Notes under the pieces: generated by a model
What the model saw: only the letters and a program-made list of their open reading frames with translations
Told to the model about the DNA's origin: nothing
The model's database searches: none
Made by a program: the position numbers and the translations under genes
NCBI RefSeq assembly: GCF_002009015.1
Contig: NZ_LZDE01000335.1
Coordinates: 1-54,724, forward strand
From: Microbulbifer mangrovi
Lineage (GTDB): Bacteria > Pseudomonadota > Gammaproteobacteria > Pseudomonadales > Cellvibrionaceae
Direction: 5' to 3'
DNA: 54,724 nt
Part shown: positions 40,269-49,591 of the stretch, in pieces
How positions within the stretch are numbered: position 1 is the first letter of the stretch
How the letters are laid out: the number at the start of each line of letters is the position of its first letter

Positions 40269-41096
40269 TTACCGCTTTCGATGTTTGTTGAGCTTATTTG
40301 CTTCTGCAAATATTTCGTCCAGCTTGGCGCGCGAGACTCCTCGCATACCGCCGAACTTTTCCTGTAATTCGATTAGCTCTTCACGGATCATTGTCTGGTT
40401 AGCATTGGGGTTCTGGCTTTTCTCGATAGTAAGTTGTAGGAAAACCCAGATAATGTTCAGAAAGCTGTCGCGTTCCCTCGGCGCAATACCTCCCTCACTG
40501 GTCCGTACTTGGTCTATTCCTGAAGGTGTACCGGAAGCTGACGCCAGGAATTCCACTGGTATCATAAGATCACCGGCTGTGATTTGGGTATTGTCGACTT
40601 CGCGGTATATAAAAGGCTGCTCGGCGTCGGGATACTGCCTCGTGAACATTTCATCCAGGGTTTGGTGAGAGAAACGCTCTTCGCCAAGTGCTGCAGGAAT
40701 GAGGGGCCATCGGGCGGGTATCAAAACCCTTTCTCCGTCTTTGAGTTCGATGCGGCGCCGGTCGATGCTCGTTTTTAGACTGGTGGGACCGCCGTCGGTG
40801 ACGAACTTATACAGCGCTTCTTCAATAAGCTGAGCGCTGTTCTTTATCGGTAGCGGGCAGGGACCTGAGATATCGTGACCTCCAGCCCAGACAGTTAGCG
40901 ATGTACCGTAGTCTTCATCGGTGACCAGTCGGTATGTTTCAACCGGGCGTTCGCTCGCATACCGGTGCGGTGGGATCAGGTAGTATGGAACCAGAGATCC
41001 AGAGGCAATCTCGCTGAAAATCTGTTGGATAGCCATGTCTGGATGCTGCTTTATCGCTTTGTTGATCGAGATTAGACTTGTCAGCCAGTTTTTCAT
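40269..41096 (-). CDS. Unknown protein of the integrated element, 275 residues
   Basis: A soluble-looking 275-residue protein between the integrase and the AlpA-like gene; I do not recognise a domain. Visible features are a WAGGHDISGP turn, a Pro-rich AARWPLIPAALG-type centre (near 125-140) and a hydrophilic C-terminal helix (EELIELQEKFGGMRGVSR) ending in basic residues. There is no signal peptide or membrane helix. No good ribosome-binding site precedes ATG 41096, so an internal start is possible. The frame is intact and fits the codon use of the element. Confidence 0.7.
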   Translation of the reverse strand: MKNWLTSLISINKAIKQHPDMAIQQIFSEIASGSLVPYYLIPPHRYASERPVETYRLVTDEDYGTSLTVWAGGHDISGPCPLPIKNSAQLIEEALYKFVTDGGPTSLKTSIDRRRIELKDGERVLIPARWPLIPAALGEERFSHQTLDEMFTRQYPDAEQPFIYREVDNTQITAGDLMIPVEFLASASGTPSGIDQVRTSEGGIAPRERDSFLNIIWVFLQLTIEKSQNPNANQTMIREELIELQEKFGGMRGVSRAKLDEIFAEANKLNKHRKR

Positions 41097-41189
41097 GGGC
41101 GGCGTCCGCGCAAATCCAAATCAGAGTTGTAGTCACTCCATGTGGTTGATTCCTACACAATCAGCTAAAGCCGGAAAGAGGCTCGCCTT

Positions 41190-42425
41190 TTACCTGGAGT
41201 TGAAATTGACTGTTACGACGTTTTCCTTATTGGCCTGTTGTCGGAGCTCGTCCAAATAGTCAGCCCATCGCTGCATCATCTTTACTCTCTGGTCCAGGTG
41301 TTTAGTTCGGTTGTAGGCTCTACCATTGGCGTCTTTCACGGTGTGGGCTAGTTGATGCTCGATATGCTCAACACGCTCATTGAGGACCTCATCGAGAAGA
41401 GTACGAGCCATCGCTCGGAAGCCGTGCGGTGTAATGACTTCGTTGCCATACCCCATGTTTCTCAGGGCTGTTCTTACGGCATTCTCCGACATGCACCGGC
41501 TGGCGCCTTTTGGGGATGGAAATACGTAGCGGGACCGTCCGGTGAGCGGTTGTAGCTCTCTGAGAATCTCCACTGCCTGCCTTGGCAGGGGAATAATATG
41601 TGGATGCCGGGTTTTCATTTTTTCGGCGGGGAGCTCGATACGTTGGTTTTCCCAGTTGATCTCTGCCCACTCCAGGGCCCGAAGCTCGCCCGGTCTGCAG
41701 AACAGCATCGGCGATAGTTTGAGTGCGGCACGCACGGTCGGGGTGCCGTGATAAGCGTCAATCGCAATTAGTAGTTTTCCTACGTCCGTTGGGTCAGTAA
41801 TAGTTGGAAAGTGCTGAGTTTGAGTCGGCTGAAGCTGGTCGCCGACAACGACAGCGGGATCATTGCTGGCATAGCCGCCGGCGATGGCAAAGCGGAATAC
41901 CATGCTGGCGGTTTGCTTCGCGCGCTTTGCGGTCTCAATGGCGCCGCGGGCCTCGATTCGTTTGAGTACCGCAAGGACTTCAGGTGGGGTGATATCCGCT
42001 ATAGGTCGCGACCCTAGGTAGGGGAAGAGGTCACGCTCCAGAAGGCGCAGAGTCCTCGTGCGGTGACTTACCGACTTGTCGCCCATGCGTGTGGCGAACC
42101 AGCCTCGTGCTAGGGCTTCGAATGTGTTTGCTGCGGCTGCAAAACTATCCGCCTTCTGGGCCTTTCGGTGATCACTGGGGTCGATACCATCTGATAGGAG
42201 TTGCCGGGCTTCATCGCGCTTCTGCCGGGCCTTCTTGAGGCTGACCTCGGGGTAGACACCAAGAGCGAGCAGGCGCTCTTTCTTGGTTACTGGGTGGCGG
42301 TACTTAAGTCGCCAGTACCGGCTGCCATTTTTGGCCACCAGCAAGAACATGCCCTTCCCGTCGCTGAGCTTGTAATCCTTCTCTCGGGGCTTTGCTTGTT
42401 TTACCTGAAGTTCTGTCAGTGCCAT
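41190..42425 (-). CDS. int: Tyrosine recombinase/integrase (P4 type) of the element
   Basis: A 411-residue site-specific recombinase. Residues 1-90 are the arm-type DNA-binding domain (DUF4102: LSDGKGMFLLV, YRHPVTKKERLLALG), about 100-190 the core-binding SAM-like domain, then the catalytic domain with R244 (CRPGELRALEW), H334-x-x-R337 (HGFRAMART), H361 and the nucleophile Y371 (AYNRTKH). All catalytic residues are present. The gene lies 200 bases from the 3' end of the tRNA(CAU) gene, its likely target, with several TACCCCC-type boxes between the two. Confidence 0.96.
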   Translation of the reverse strand: MALTELQVKQAKPREKDYKLSDGKGMFLLVAKNGSRYWRLKYRHPVTKKERLLALGVYPEVSLKKARQKRDEARQLLSDGIDPSDHRKAQKADSFAAAANTFEALARGWFATRMGDKSVSHRTRTLRLLERDLFPYLGSRPIADITPPEVLAVLKRIEARGAIETAKRAKQTASMVFRFAIAGGYASNDPAVVVGDQLQPTQTQHFPTITDPTDVGKLLIAIDAYHGTPTVRAALKLSPMLFCRPGELRALEWAEINWENQRIELPAEKMKTRHPHIIPLPRQAVEILRELQPLTGRSRYVFPSPKGASRCMSENAVRTALRNMGYGNEVITPHGFRAMARTLLDEVLNERVEHIEHQLAHTVKDANGRAYNRTKHLDQRVKMMQRWADYLDELRQQANKENVVTVNFNSR

Positions 42426-42463
42426 AACGCAACCTCAGTGGTGGCAGGGCCTGCAGTCGCTTT

Positions 42464-42600
42464 GGGGGTACCTGAACGTAGTGTCGGGCGAAGTACCCCC
42501 GCATATACCCCTCTATACCCTGGTCTTTAGGGGTACGTATGGTACGTATGCAATAGTAGTTTAGAGTGGAAAGCTAACTATGGTAGGGGTTGTGGGGGTA
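42464..42600. repeat. Arm-type TACCCCC boxes between integrase and tRNA
   Basis: The heptamer TACCCCC or its complement lies at 42464-42470, 42494-42500 and 42594-42600, with TACCCCT variants at 42506-42512 and 42529-42535. Two more copies occur at the left end of the element (28669, 28681). Spaced repeats near both ends suit integrase arm-type sites. Confidence 0.5.
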
Positions 42601-42623
42601 TATGGAACTTTATGGAATGAAGT

Positions 42624-42640
42624 AATGGTGGGCCCTCCGG
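42624..42640. repeat. Candidate right attachment site (3' end of the tRNA)
   Basis: AATGGTGGGCCCTCCGG covers the encoded CCA and the 3' acceptor strand of the tRNA. It matches the direct copy at 28590-28604 except for one inserted G. The element would span about 28.6 to 42.6 kb, about 14 kb. Confidence 0.5.
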
Positions 42641-42702
42641 GACTTGAACCCAGGACCTGCCGATTATGAGTCGGATGCTCTAACCAACTGAGCTAAGGGC
42701 CC
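42626..42702 (-). tRNA. tRNA with CAU anticodon, probably tRNA-Ile2 (tRNA-Met possible)
   Basis: The minus strand folds into a 77-base cloverleaf with encoded CCA: acceptor GGGCCCT/AGGGCCC, D arm GCTC...GAGC, anticodon loop CTCATAA, T arm CTGGG-TTCAAGT-CCCGG. The CUUAGCUCAG beginning, CGA-CUCAUAA-UCG anticodon arm and UUCAAGUCC T loop resemble E. coli ileX, whose C34 is changed to lysidine by TilS to read AUA; an elongator Met tRNA cannot be excluded. Its 3' end is the proposed integration site. Confidence 0.95.
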
Positions 42703-42790
42703 CCACCGGGGCTCGCAGGGACCTGCGAGCGGATGGGCAAAGTACTCGATTTTTTGTGTCAAATCAACGCTTTGCCCGGTTGTGTTGGCC

Positions 42791-44692
42791 TTACCAGGCC
42801 CAGTTGAAGCCCAGACTTGCGTTTGCGCCGGACCAGTCCAGGTCGTCCAGTGAGCGCTGGTATCCCACATTGAGGAATGCGCTGCCCAGCTTGCTCTGCA
42901 GCAGTACCACCCCCCCGCCGAATTCTCCCCAGGTCGCCTGCCGCTCAAGATCGAGCTGGAGTTTGGTGTCAAACAGCAGCTGGTCATTACCGCCGAGGGT
43001 GTGCCAGATATTGCCAAACAGGTAGCCGCGCAGATTGCCATCCAGCCACTTGCTGTCGGTGTTGTAGGCGCGCAGGCCGGCGCGGAAGTTGGCCTCCGGG
43101 GTCATGTCGGGCTCCACCCAGGAGATGCCGTCGTCATAGGCACTGAGGTTGCTGTAGTTGGCCACTGCCTGAAGCTGTGGCTCGATATTGAACTGTTCCG
43201 ACGCCTGCCAGGTAAAACCCTTTTCTACGGAGATAGTGAGCTGGGGGCCGGTTACCGTGGCGCCTATACCGCGGGATGAGCGGCTTTCCAGTTCCAGGTA
43301 GGCCACCTTGGCGGTGATATCGAAGTAGCCCATGTCCGGGCGGTAGTCGTTGAAGTAGTAGCCGACGTGATAGCTGGTGAGGTTGTTCTGTCCCGAACTG
43401 TAGTCGCTGAAGCCGCGCGCAAACCCGGTCACGTCACCACTGGCGCGGGTGCTGCCCACAAACAGTCCCATTTCCCGTGCGCCGCCGGTGCAGGTGGGGG
43501 TCGACCAGATATTGGTGCCTAGTTGCAGGCCAGTGATACTGCCGTCAAAGCGATTGCTGATGTCACCGCGCCAGTTGTAGTCGGCGCTCATGTGGTGCAC
43601 GCGCAGCCAGTCGTTATTGACGCCGTCGAACCAGCTGCGCTGCTCCCCGCGGCGGCGGTGGTAGCTGCCGATCTCCTGGAGCGAGGTGAGGCGGGCGAGG
43701 GATTTTGCCTGGGCGTAGAGGGGGATCTCAGGCCGATACAGTGGAATCGGGGCTTCGCCGGCCGCCGGTGCCGGGCCGACAAGGCTCGCCGCACCGATAT
43801 CGGTGCCGGTTATGGTTGCGTCGCTGATGTTGCTGAACGCGAGTACCTGGGTGCCCGGGGCGGTGGCGGGCGCCTCTCCCGGTTTCAGGTTTGAGCGCAG
43901 GTACCAATTGTTATCGTTTTCCGGGTCGCCGGTGCCGCGGAACAGGAAATATTCGTAGGGGCCTGCGGAGACGGGCTCCGGCATGTAAAAGGCGCCCGGA
44001 GCTGTGCTGCCACCGTTGCGCGCCTGTACCACCAGAATGCCGTCCCGGGTATCCGCACCGGTACCCGCGGCGCGCTCGAACAGTAGCCGCGTGCTGCCAC
44101 TGGCACGGCCACCGTCCAGCACCAGGCGATCGACGAGGCTGTCGTCGCCCCCGGTAACCACGTCCATGAGAATCACGCTGCCGCTACTGCCCACGTAGTT
44201 GCCGTGAATCCACAGCTGGTTGGCGGTATCGCCGCGCATATCGACGGTGCCGCGATTGAATACCGTCAGCGCCTGATCGCCACTGGCGCGGATACCGGCA
44301 CTGTAATAGGGCATCAGTACACTGCTGTCATTGCTTATCTGCAGGCGGCCGGGCAGATAATCGCTGCCGCCCAGTGTCAGGTGTTGGCCCAGAGTGAGCC
44401 GGCTGCCCTGTTCCAGTGAGATAGTCTCCCAGTGCTTCAGGCGTGTCGGATTGTCGAGGCTGAGTCCCTCGATGGTGAGTGTGTCGTTGCCACCGCCGCC
44501 GTCGATGGTGGCGCTGTTGCTGCGACCACTGGGGCTGTTTGCGGTGAGGCGGTGTTGATCGTCGCCACTGCCGAACGCTATTTGGGCGTGGGCGCCGGTC
44601 GGGAGTATGGCGGAAAAGATCAGGGGCAGTGCCAGCGTGCACAGCCCGGGGGCGCCGGCGTCAAACGCACGACCCGCGCGAGGAAACGACAT
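42791..44692 (-). CDS. Autotransporter-domain outer-membrane protein
   Basis: A 633-residue protein. Signal peptide (LIFSAILPTGAHA, cut near Q37), a short passenger of about 300 residues with beta-helix-like repeats (SRLTLGQHLTLGG, DQALTVFNRGTVDMRG), then an autotransporter beta-barrel from about 345 to the C-terminal W (YHRRRGEQRSWFDGVNNDW; SLGFNWAW). One RTX-like repeat, GGGGNDTLTI, lies near residue 70. It should display the passenger on the cell surface; what it binds is unknown. It sits just outside the integrated element, 88 bases from the tRNA, and is GC-rich like the core genome. Confidence 0.88.
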   Translation of the reverse strand: MSFPRAGRAFDAGAPGLCTLALPLIFSAILPTGAHAQIAFGSGDDQHRLTANSPSGRSNSATIDGGGGNDTLTIEGLSLDNPTRLKHWETISLEQGSRLTLGQHLTLGGSDYLPGRLQISNDSSVLMPYYSAGIRASGDQALTVFNRGTVDMRGDTANQLWIHGNYVGSSGSVILMDVVTGGDDSLVDRLVLDGGRASGSTRLLFERAAGTGADTRDGILVVQARNGGSTAPGAFYMPEPVSAGPYEYFLFRGTGDPENDNNWYLRSNLKPGEAPATAPGTQVLAFSNISDATITGTDIGAASLVGPAPAAGEAPIPLYRPEIPLYAQAKSLARLTSLQEIGSYHRRRGEQRSWFDGVNNDWLRVHHMSADYNWRGDISNRFDGSITGLQLGTNIWSTPTCTGGAREMGLFVGSTRASGDVTGFARGFSDYSSGQNNLTSYHVGYYFNDYRPDMGYFDITAKVAYLELESRSSRGIGATVTGPQLTISVEKGFTWQASEQFNIEPQLQAVANYSNLSAYDDGISWVEPDMTPEANFRAGLRAYNTDSKWLDGNLRGYLFGNIWHTLGGNDQLLFDTKLQLDLERQATWGEFGGGVVLLQSKLGSAFLNVGYQRSLDDLDWSGANASLGFNWAW

Positions 44693-44877
44693 GATTCCAT
44701 CCCTGGTTCGTTATTGGTCGATTCTGGCCGTTAGCCGCGATTGCGGCGCGCAAATCCGTTGCGCACTAACTGGTACTATCGTGCCATTATTTTAGTTGAA
44801 TCGACCGGGACTGCCGGAGCGGGCCAGCGGCAGTCACAAATTTTGACGGGCAATCTCGCCCGAGAGGCGTGTGGGAG

Positions 44878-45267
44878 TCAGCCGATCCAGCGCGGCAGCA
44901 GGATGCAGGCCCAGGTGGAGACCCACAACAGCAGCGAGATGGATACCGCTGCGGAGCCGGTGTCTTTGGCAATTTTGGACAGCGGGTGTTTTTCCGGGCC
45001 GACCCGGTCCACGACTGCTTCCACCGCGCTGTTGAGTAGTTCGACGATCATTACCAGCATGGTCACGCCGATCAGCAGCGCGCGCTCCACGCCGGATTCG
45101 CCGAGCCATAAGGCAATGGGAATCAGGAAAATCGCGAGGGTGACTTCCTGGCGGAAGGCCGCTTCGTTACGCCAGGTGGCGATGAGTCCCTGACGGGAGT
45201 ATTCGGTGGCGTCGATCAGGCGAGAGATGCCGGTTTTCCCGGGTTTATTCACAAACTGCTCTTCCAT
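44878..45267 (-). CDS. dgkA: Diacylglycerol kinase
   Basis: A 129-residue inner-membrane kinase with three transmembrane helices. It phosphorylates diacylglycerol, recycling lipid by-products of cell-envelope sugar transfer. The family signature ELLNSAVEAVVDRVG and HPLSKIAKDTGSAAV is intact, as is the N-terminal amphipathic region with GLIATWRNEAAFRQE. Length is near the usual 120-125. It is a single gene between the autotransporter and the rpoD terminator. Confidence 0.95.
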   Translation of the reverse strand: MEEQFVNKPGKTGISRLIDATEYSRQGLIATWRNEAAFRQEVTLAIFLIPIALWLGESGVERALLIGVTMLVMIVELLNSAVEAVVDRVGPEKHPLSKIAKDTGSAAVSISLLLWVSTWACILLPRWIG

Positions 45268-45321
45268 TGCTCTGTGTATAACTCCGCTGGTTCATCTGTT
45301 TGAAATAAAAACGTAACCCAC

Positions 45322-45348
45322 AAAAAAGCCCGGCGAGCCGGGCTTTTT
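45322..45348 (-). terminator. Terminator at the end of rpoD (works in both directions)
   Basis: GCCCGG (45328-45333) and CCGGGC (45338-45343) pair around CGAG, with six A before and five T after, so it can stop transcripts from either strand. It lies 44 bases after the rpoD stop. Confidence 0.9.
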
Positions 45349-45391
45349 CAGTATGGACGAAGATTTGTTGTCGAAAATCCGACAGCAAAAA

Positions 45392-47263
45392 TTATTCGTC
45401 CAGGAAGCTGCGCAGGTGTTCGGAGCGCGAGGGGTGGCGCAACTTGCGCAACGCCTTGGCTTCGATCTGACGGATACGCTCGCGGGTAACGTCGAACTGC
45501 TTGCCCACTTCCTCGAGGGTGTGGTCAGTGTTCATGTCGATACCGAAGCGCATACGCAGTACCTTGGCTTCCCGCGCTGTCAGGCCGGAGAGCACGGAGC
45601 GGGTAGCGTCGTGCAGGCCGGTGGACGTTGCGGTGTCGATCGGGGAAGACTGGTTCTGGTCTTCGATAAAGTCGCCCAGATGGGAGTCTTCATCGTCGCC
45701 GATCGGGGTTTCCATGGAGATCGGTTCTTTGGCGATCTTCAGGACCTTGCGCACCTTGTCTTCCGGCATTTCCATGCGCTCACCCAGTTCTTCCGGGGTG
45801 GGCTCGCGACCCATTTCCTGCAGCATCTGGCGGCTGATACGGTTGAGCTTGTTGATGGTCTCAATCATATGCACCGGAATACGGATGGTGCGCGCCTGGT
45901 CTGCAATGGAGCGGGTAATCGCCTGGCGAATCCACCAGGTGGCGTAAGTCGAGAACTTGTAGCCGCGGCGGTATTCGAACTTGTCTACCGCTTTCATCAG
46001 GCCGATGTTGCCCTCCTGAATCAGGTCCAGGAACTGCAGGCCGCGGTTGGTGTACTTCTTGGCGATGGAGATCACCAGACGCAGGTTGGCCTCGACCATT
46101 TCCTTCTTGGCGCGGCGAGAGCGAGCCTCACCGATGGACATGCGACGGTTGATCTCTTTGATCTGGCCGACGTCCAGCTGGGCTTTGTCCTGGGCCTGCT
46201 GCAGTTTGCGCTGGGCGCGCTGGATCTCGTCGGCTACCTGGCGCAGGGCGTCGGAGTAGTCGCGCTTTTTCTTGATGATCGCGGGGATCCAGTCTTCGTT
46301 GGTCTCGTTGCCGGGGAATTCCTTGATAAAGGTCTTGCGCGGCATACGGGCACGCTTGATGCACAGGTTCATCACCAGACGCTCTTGCGCGCGAACGTCG
46401 TCAAGGATACTGCGCACGGCGTTGTACAGCGGGTCGAACTGGCGCGGGGCCAGTTTGAAGAAGCGGAATACTTCGCCCACGGCTTCCATGGCCTCGCCGG
46501 CCTCTTTGGAATCGCGGCCGTGCTTCTTGATGGCTGCGTCGGCTTTCTTCTGCGCGGCGATCAGCGCGTTCATGCGCTCGGCGAGTTCTTCCGGGTCGAT
46601 GCCGCCTACGTTCTCTTCCTCTTCCTCGGAGGAGTCGTCGTCATCGTCGTCACTATCGCTGTCGTCGTCTTTGCTGTCGTCTTTCTTCTGCGCTTCCGCA
46701 GCCTGGCCAGCCTGGGCGCCCGGGGGCACTTCGTCGGCAGGGTCGAGCCAGCCGGCGATGACGTCGGGAATGCGGCGCTCTTCTTTTTCGATCAGCGCGT
46801 ATTCGTCGATGATCTGCTGCACGGCGCCGGGCCAGTAGGCGAGAGCGGCCATAAGCTCGCGCAGGCCTTCTTCGATGCGCTTGGCGATGGCGATCTCGCC
46901 TTCGCGGGTGAGCAGCTCTACGGTGCCCATTTCACGCATGTACATACGCACCGGGTCGGTGGTACGGCCTACATCGGATTCAACTGCGGCGAGCGCGGCG
47001 GCGGCTTCAGCGGCGGCGATTTCATCGGCGGAGCTGTCGCCTTCGGCCATCAACAGTTCTTCGGCATCGGGTGCCTGTTCGAACACTTTGATGCCCATGT
47101 CGTTGATCATGCCGATGATGTCTTCCACCTGATCGGGATCGGAGATGTCTTCGGGCAGGTGATCGTTCACTTCCGCATAGGTGAGATAGCCCTGCTCTTT
47201 GCCGCGGGCGATCAGTTCTCTGATGCGGGAGGTGGTCTTTTGCTGCTGGGTTTTGTCGGTCAT
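45392..47263 (-). CDS. rpoD: RNA polymerase primary sigma factor sigma-70
   Basis: A 623-residue housekeeping sigma factor. Region 1.1 starts near residue 5 ([20 protein letters not shown]), 1.2 has [11 protein letters not shown], region 2 [20 protein letters not shown] and [13 protein letters not shown], region 3 [10 protein letters not shown], region 4 the -35-binding [19 protein letters not shown]. The spacer between 1.2 and 2 holds an Asp/Ser/Glu-only run at about 191-217, longer than I expect from E. coli. ATG 47263 is preferred to a TTG at 47269. It is the last gene of the rpsU-yqeY-dnaG-rpoD cluster; the 263-base gap to dnaG may hold its own promoters. Confidence 0.98.
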   Translation of the reverse strand: MTDKTQQQKTTSRIRELIARGKEQGYLTYAEVNDHLPEDISDPDQVEDIIGMINDMGIKVFEQAPDAEELLMAEGDSSADEIAAAEAAAALAAVESDVGRTTDPVRMYMREMGTVELLTREGEIAIAKRIEEGLRELMAALAYWPGAVQQIIDEYALIEKEERRIPDVIAGWLDPADEVPPGAQAGQAAEAQKKDDSKDDDSDSDDDDDDSSEEEEENVGGIDPEELAERMNALIAAQKKADAAIKKHGRDSKEAGEAMEAVGEVFRFFKLAPRQFDPLYNAVRSILDDVRAQERLVMNLCIKRARMPRKTFIKEFPGNETNEDWIPAIIKKKRDYSDALRQVADEIQRAQRKLQQAQDKAQLDVGQIKEINRRMSIGEARSRRAKKEMVEANLRLVISIAKKYTNRGLQFLDLIQEGNIGLMKAVDKFEYRRGYKFSTYATWWIRQAITRSIADQARTIRIPVHMIETINKLNRISRQMLQEMGREPTPEELGERMEMPEDKVRKVLKIAKEPISMETPIGDDEDSHLGDFIEDQNQSSPIDTATSTGLHDATRSVLSGLTAREAKVLRMRFGIDMNTDHTLEEVGKQFDVTRERIRQIEAKALRKLRHPSRSEHLRSFLDE

Positions 47264-47526
47264 GCACAACCCTGAATTCTGGGGATTGATAGTCGGGACT
47301 TTTGTCTGGACAAAGACGCGGGATTATAGCGTATTTGCGTAAGCAATAACCACTGTGACTGTCAAGGCAGATGGTGTGGTTCAGGGTGTCCGGGCGCGCT
47401 TGTCTTCTGGTTTCCCGCCGGCTTTGGTCGACGGGTCTGTGTATATGGTGATGCTGTTTGGGATTTCAAGGGGGTTAATTGCTGGAATAGCTACAGTGGC
47501 GGTGCCGACAGCTTATCGGCAAGCCG

Positions 47527-49572
47527 TTACTGGTCCGATTTGGGGCGGAACTGTGCCAGCAATGCCAGTTGTTCGGCGCTCAGCTGGTTGCCGTTACTTT
47601 TGAGCTGGTCCACCAGTGCGCGCTTGCGCTGCCTCTCCGCGGCGGTTTCGAGGGTGCGCAGGCAGTCGTTGAATTCAGTCTCCGGGTCGTATTCCAGCAC
47701 CTGCCCGGCACTACCAACAATGGGGTGGCTCATGGCGAGGCGGGGCAGCAGTTCGCGGGCTTCCTTGCTCTCGAGGTTCAGTAGGCGACCGAACAGCTGG
47801 TTGCTGTTGAGGCCGGGGTTTTTATGTAAAACCTGGAGAATTTCGCCGAAAAGTTGCAGATCTGCATCGTTACTGTCGCGAAAGCGCGCTGGATCGGCGA
47901 TCAGCTGTGCCAGCTGGGGGTGGTGCAGCAGCAGGGCGATCAGCATGCGTTCGGCGGGCAGGCGGTACTGGCCGCTGTGCCGGCGTGCGGGTTGTTGTGT
48001 GGTGGGCTCGTTATCGCTCGGGGGTGGCAGGTCGGCGAAATCGTAGTCCGGTGGCGGCTCGTCGTAGCCCGGCGGTAGGGCATCGCCGCCCATGTCCGGG
48101 TATTCCGGTGCGTGGCTTTGTTGTGGGCGCTCCCCGTCCGGGGGCGGTTGCGCGGGTGACGGCTTGGGGGCCGCTTTTGCCGGTGCTGCGGCGGGCGCTG
48201 CCTGCTGTGCGAGTTTGGCTGTACGGGCTTTTTCCGCGGCGATGATTTCTTCCAGCATGTCCTGCTCGAGACCGGTGCGACGGGCCAGTTGCTGGAACAT
48301 CAGCTGCCGGTAGACGCCGGCGGGAAGCAGGTCGAGCAGGGGGGCGGCGGCCTTGGACAGGCGCGCGCGGCCGTCCATGGTCTGGATATTGATCCCTTCG
48401 CCAAGCAGGTCGAACAGGAAGTCCTCCAGGGGCCGTCCCTGTTCGTCGATCAGCTGGTCGAAGCGCTCGCCGCCGATCTGGCGCACCAGGGTGTCCGGGT
48501 CTTCTCCTTCCGGCAACAACAGAAAGCGCAGGCTGCGGCCGTCCTGCATATGGGGCAAGCCGGCTTCCAGCGCGCGGCGGGCGGCGGTGCGCCCGGCCTG
48601 GTCGCCGTCGAAACAGAACACGATCTCACCGGTGTGGCGGAAAGCCAGCTGGATGTGATCTTCGCCACAGGCGGTGCCGAGCGTGGCCACGGCGCAGCGG
48701 ATGCCGTACTGGGCGAGGGCCACCACGTCCATGTATCCCTCGACCACGATCAGCCGTTTCAGCTCGCGGTTGGCCTGGCGGGCTTCCCACAGGCCGTAGA
48801 GCTCCCGGCCCTTGTGGAAGATCGGGGTTTCCGGGGAGTTCAGGTATTTGGGTTTGTCGTCGCCCAGTACACGGCCGCCAAACGCGATGGTGCGTCCGCG
48901 CTGGTCGCGGATCGGGAACATGATGCGGTTGCGGAAGCGGTCGTAGTGGTGGCGTTTCCCCGGCTCGCTCTTGCCTGGATTGCCATCACTGTCCTGGCGG
49001 CGGATGGCCAGGCCGGCGAGCTCCAGCTGCTCGGCTTTTTCCGAGCTGGTACCGAGATGATTGAGCAGGTTGTCCCAGCCGGGGGGTGCCAGGCCGATAC
49101 CGAATTCCTTGGCGACTGCGCCAGAGAGTCCGCGATTTTTCAGGTAGGTGATGGCGCGTGCGGAGACCTTGTGGTCCCTGAGTTTCTCGCGATAGAACTC
49201 TGCAGCTTTTTCGGTCAGCGCGTAGAGAGACTGGCTCTCCTGCTGGCGCTTGATCTGCGCTGGGGCCAGTTGCTCGCGCGGGACTTCCAGGCTCAGGCTG
49301 GCGGCGAGTTTCTCCACCGCCTCCGGGAAGGGCAGGCGATCGTACTCCATGAGGAAGCCGACCGCATTGCCGCTGGCGCCGCAGCCAAAGCAGTAATAGA
49401 ACTGCTTGTCCGGGCTTACCGTGAAGGACGGTGTTTTTTCGTCGTGAAACGGGCAGCAGGCGGAATAGTTTTTCCCGGTTTTGCGCAGTTTTACCCGGCT
49501 ATCGACGACCGGAACGATGTCAGCACGGGCCAACAGGTCGTCGATAAAATACTGCGGGATCTTGCCTGCCAT
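47527..49572 (-). CDS. dnaG: DNA primase DnaG
   Basis: A 681-residue replicative primase that makes RNA primers at the fork. The zinc-binding domain has C40-x2-H43 and C61-x2-C64; the TOPRIM core follows (LIVVEGYMDVVALAQYG; FCFDGDQAGRTAA). A C-terminal DnaB-binding domain begins near 560 (RMLIALLLHHPQLAQLI). Between them a Pro/Gln/Asp-rich linker of about 90 residues (near 450-545) makes the protein about 100 residues longer than E. coli DnaG. It starts with MAGKIPQYFIDDLLAR, as in the family, 19 bases after the yqeY stop. Confidence 0.97.
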   Translation of the reverse strand: MAGKIPQYFIDDLLARADIVPVVDSRVKLRKTGKNYSACCPFHDEKTPSFTVSPDKQFYYCFGCGASGNAVGFLMEYDRLPFPEAVEKLAASLSLEVPREQLAPAQIKRQQESQSLYALTEKAAEFYREKLRDHKVSARAITYLKNRGLSGAVAKEFGIGLAPPGWDNLLNHLGTSSEKAEQLELAGLAIRRQDSDGNPGKSEPGKRHHYDRFRNRIMFPIRDQRGRTIAFGGRVLGDDKPKYLNSPETPIFHKGRELYGLWEARQANRELKRLIVVEGYMDVVALAQYGIRCAVATLGTACGEDHIQLAFRHTGEIVFCFDGDQAGRTAARRALEAGLPHMQDGRSLRFLLLPEGEDPDTLVRQIGGERFDQLIDEQGRPLEDFLFDLLGEGINIQTMDGRARLSKAAAPLLDLLPAGVYRQLMFQQLARRTGLEQDMLEEIIAAEKARTAKLAQQAAPAAAPAKAAPKPSPAQPPPDGERPQQSHAPEYPDMGGDALPPGYDEPPPDYDFADLPPPSDNEPTTQQPARRHSGQYRLPAERMLIALLLHHPQLAQLIADPARFRDSNDADLQLFGEILQVLHKNPGLNSNQLFGRLLNLESKEARELLPRLAMSHPIVGSAGQVLEYDPETEFNDCLRTLETAAERQRKRALVDQLKSNGNQLSAEQLALLAQFRPKSDQ

Positions 49573-49591
49573 AGAAATGCTTCAGGCGGCC

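Noticed and set aside
45353..47275. A 640-codon open frame on the plus strand opposite rpoD
   Set aside because: It is the exact antisense of rpoD, whose every sigma region is intact; the antisense product shows no domain, signal peptide or ribosome-binding site.
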